7,239 bases of DNA, from NCBI GenBank assembly GCA_937952395.1, contig CALFYV010000170.1, forward strand, positions 1 to 7,239. The letters run 5' to 3'. The notes under the pieces are model-generated. The model searched no databases. It had not been told where the DNA came from and worked only from the letters and a program-made list of their open reading frames with translations. Each line of letters opens with the position of its first letter. The stretch's first letter is position 1. Positions 6,432 to 7,239 of this stretch are shown here, one piece after another. The translations under genes and the position numbers were made by a program. This DNA comes from an uncultured Bacteriovoracaceae bacterium. GTDB lineage: Bacteria > Bdellovibrionota > Bacteriovoracia > Bacteriovoracales > Bacteriovoracaceae.

Positions 6432-7239
6432 CTATTGAACCTGAATATTAAATTTGATTAACGTACTATTTTGATCAAACGCTTGTGGTACGAATCCGCC
6501 ATTCTGTTGCTGATTATTATAATTATTAAAATCTCCACCATGGATAAAATTCGGATTATAAACCTCGTTAGGTCCTACTGGTGGGGGGCCTTGAGCTAAA
6601 AGTTGCATATTATCAGCTGCTCCAAGCACTGGCACTGGAGCATTTTTCACAATTTGTTGACCGTTTTCCAAGTATACTATTTGACCCTTTTCATTAATTT
6701 GGGCCCCATCTTTTGGTGCTTTATAATCTCCAGTATCACTTAAAATTTTGCCATCGTTACTTGAAATATAAGAATTGGTATTTTTATCCAATTGAGATTT
6801 CTCTGACGGAGGAATAATAACACCTGTTTGAATATGCACGATAGAACCATTGGCTGGTTTTAAAACGCCGTCTTTGACAAAACCCTTAGCATCTCCACGG
6901 CTAATATTAACGTTTTTAATAGCATTGCTTCCCGCAAGGTTTTTTACACCTTCTTCAACACCTTTGGCACTATTGGCGACTAAGCTACTATTAAGCCCTG
7001 GAGGGACTATGGATTTTTCTACTTTTTCTACCGGCGCTGCACTAGCTGGAGATCGACCAGCTTCTTCTTTCTTAACTTCTTTTCCATTATTATGATTACT
7101 TACTAGTAGATCTCTTTGTTTCAAATTAAGAACTGCTGGTACTGATGGCTCACGCATGCCTGGAGTTGCAATTGAAAACTCACCTGGATACATAGTGATA
7201 GAATCATTAATCACCGCATTTTTAATATCTTCATATCCA
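6432..7239 (-). CDS. FecR-like protein with low-complexity tail (5' end cut by window edge)
   Basis: The frame is open from the right edge to the stop at 6434-6432, giving 268 visible residues; the N-terminus lies outside. A GTG at 7214 is a possible start, but it has no ribosome binding site and the homology-like region crosses it, so the gene very likely begins further upstream. The first 45 visible residues (DIKNAVINDSITMYPGEF, then a PG and PSVPAVLNL segment) resemble the closing part of a FecR domain, where a beta strand carrying a PGE turn is followed by a Pro-rich linker. After this comes a Lys/Glu/Ser/Ala/Pro linker, then beta-like modules that look related: KPANGSIVHIQTGVIIPP and NEKGQIVYLENGQQIVKNAP. 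The end is rich in Pro, Gly, Asn and Gln (GPPPVGPNEV, NNYNNQQQNGG). FecR-domain proteins are sensory or periplasmic structural modules. It is followed after 70 bp by the TPR-barrel gene, a pairing that suggests a shared envelope task. The FecR call is tentative because only a fragment is visible. Confidence 0.55.
   Translation of the reverse strand, partial: GYEDIKNAVINDSITMYPGEFSIATPGMREPSVPAVLNLKQRDLLVSNHNNGKEVKKEEAGRSPASAAPVEKVEKSIVPPGLNSSLVANSAKGVEEGVKNLAGSNAIKNVNISRGDAKGFVKDGVLKPANGSIVHIQTGVIIPPSEKSQLDKNTNSYISSNDGKILSDTGDYKAPKDGAQINEKGQIVYLENGQQIVKNAPVPVLGAADNMQLLAQGPPPVGPNEVYNPNFIHGGDFNNYNNQQQNGGFVPQAFDQNSTLIKFNIQVQ

Noticed and set aside
6850..7095. 81-codon open frame on the plus strand
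   Set aside because: Antisense to the FecR-like gene; its Pro/Ala/Ser-rich product reflects the repetitive codons opposite.
7212..7239. GTG 7214 as a true start of the FecR-like gene
   Set aside because: No ribosome binding site precedes it, the frame stays open to the window edge, and there is no signal peptide after it.

Overview
The window is a single-strand block: every supported gene reads on the minus strand, so transcription runs from high to low coordinates. Nearly all products are exported envelope proteins of a diderm (Gram-negative-type) bacterium: an outer-membrane barrel with a terminal Phe, four lipoproteins in a row and a secreted metallopeptidase-like protein. The DNA is fairly AT-rich (spot counts of about 27-48% GC per 60-base line). 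This and the gene families fit a low-GC member of the Bdellovibrionota/Oligoflexia type, but taxonomy is inferred from style only. No RNA genes, mobile elements, CRISPR arrays or phage genes were seen, and no gene-free stretch exceeds about 120 bases.

Layout in transcription order. (1) 7239-6432: the 3' part of a gene cut by the right edge, with a FecR-like segment followed by a low-complexity tail. (2) 6410-6362: a short intergenic region with a perfect 16-bp inverted repeat. The repeat contains a consensus extended -10 promoter and abuts the next ribosome binding site. (3) 6361-4712: a TPR plus beta-barrel outer-membrane protein with a TTG start. (4) 4711-4593: a spacer with a plausible promoter. 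(5) 4592-653: a tight four-gene lipoprotein operon. It encodes an LPP20-like protein with an extra C-terminal domain, a second LPP20-like protein, an LpoB-family protein and a COG3014-type lipoprotein, with gaps of 23 and 18 bp and then a 13-bp overlap. (6) 612-1: a secreted protein with an HELTH zinc motif and a downstream Glu, cut by the left edge.

How the genes may work together. The LpoB, LPP20 and COG3014 families are outer-membrane lipoproteins tied to peptidoglycan synthesis or to periplasmic ring and scaffold structures. Their tight packing, a shared exported fate and a downstream candidate periplasmic protease suggest one envelope assembly acting between the outer membrane and the wall. 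The FecR-like protein and TPR-barrel pair upstream may be a separate outer-membrane unit under its own promoter. Exact functions are not established by the sequence. The most unusual features are the four-lipoprotein operon with its metallopeptidase, the two-domain LPP20 protein, and the promoter embedded in a perfect palindrome.
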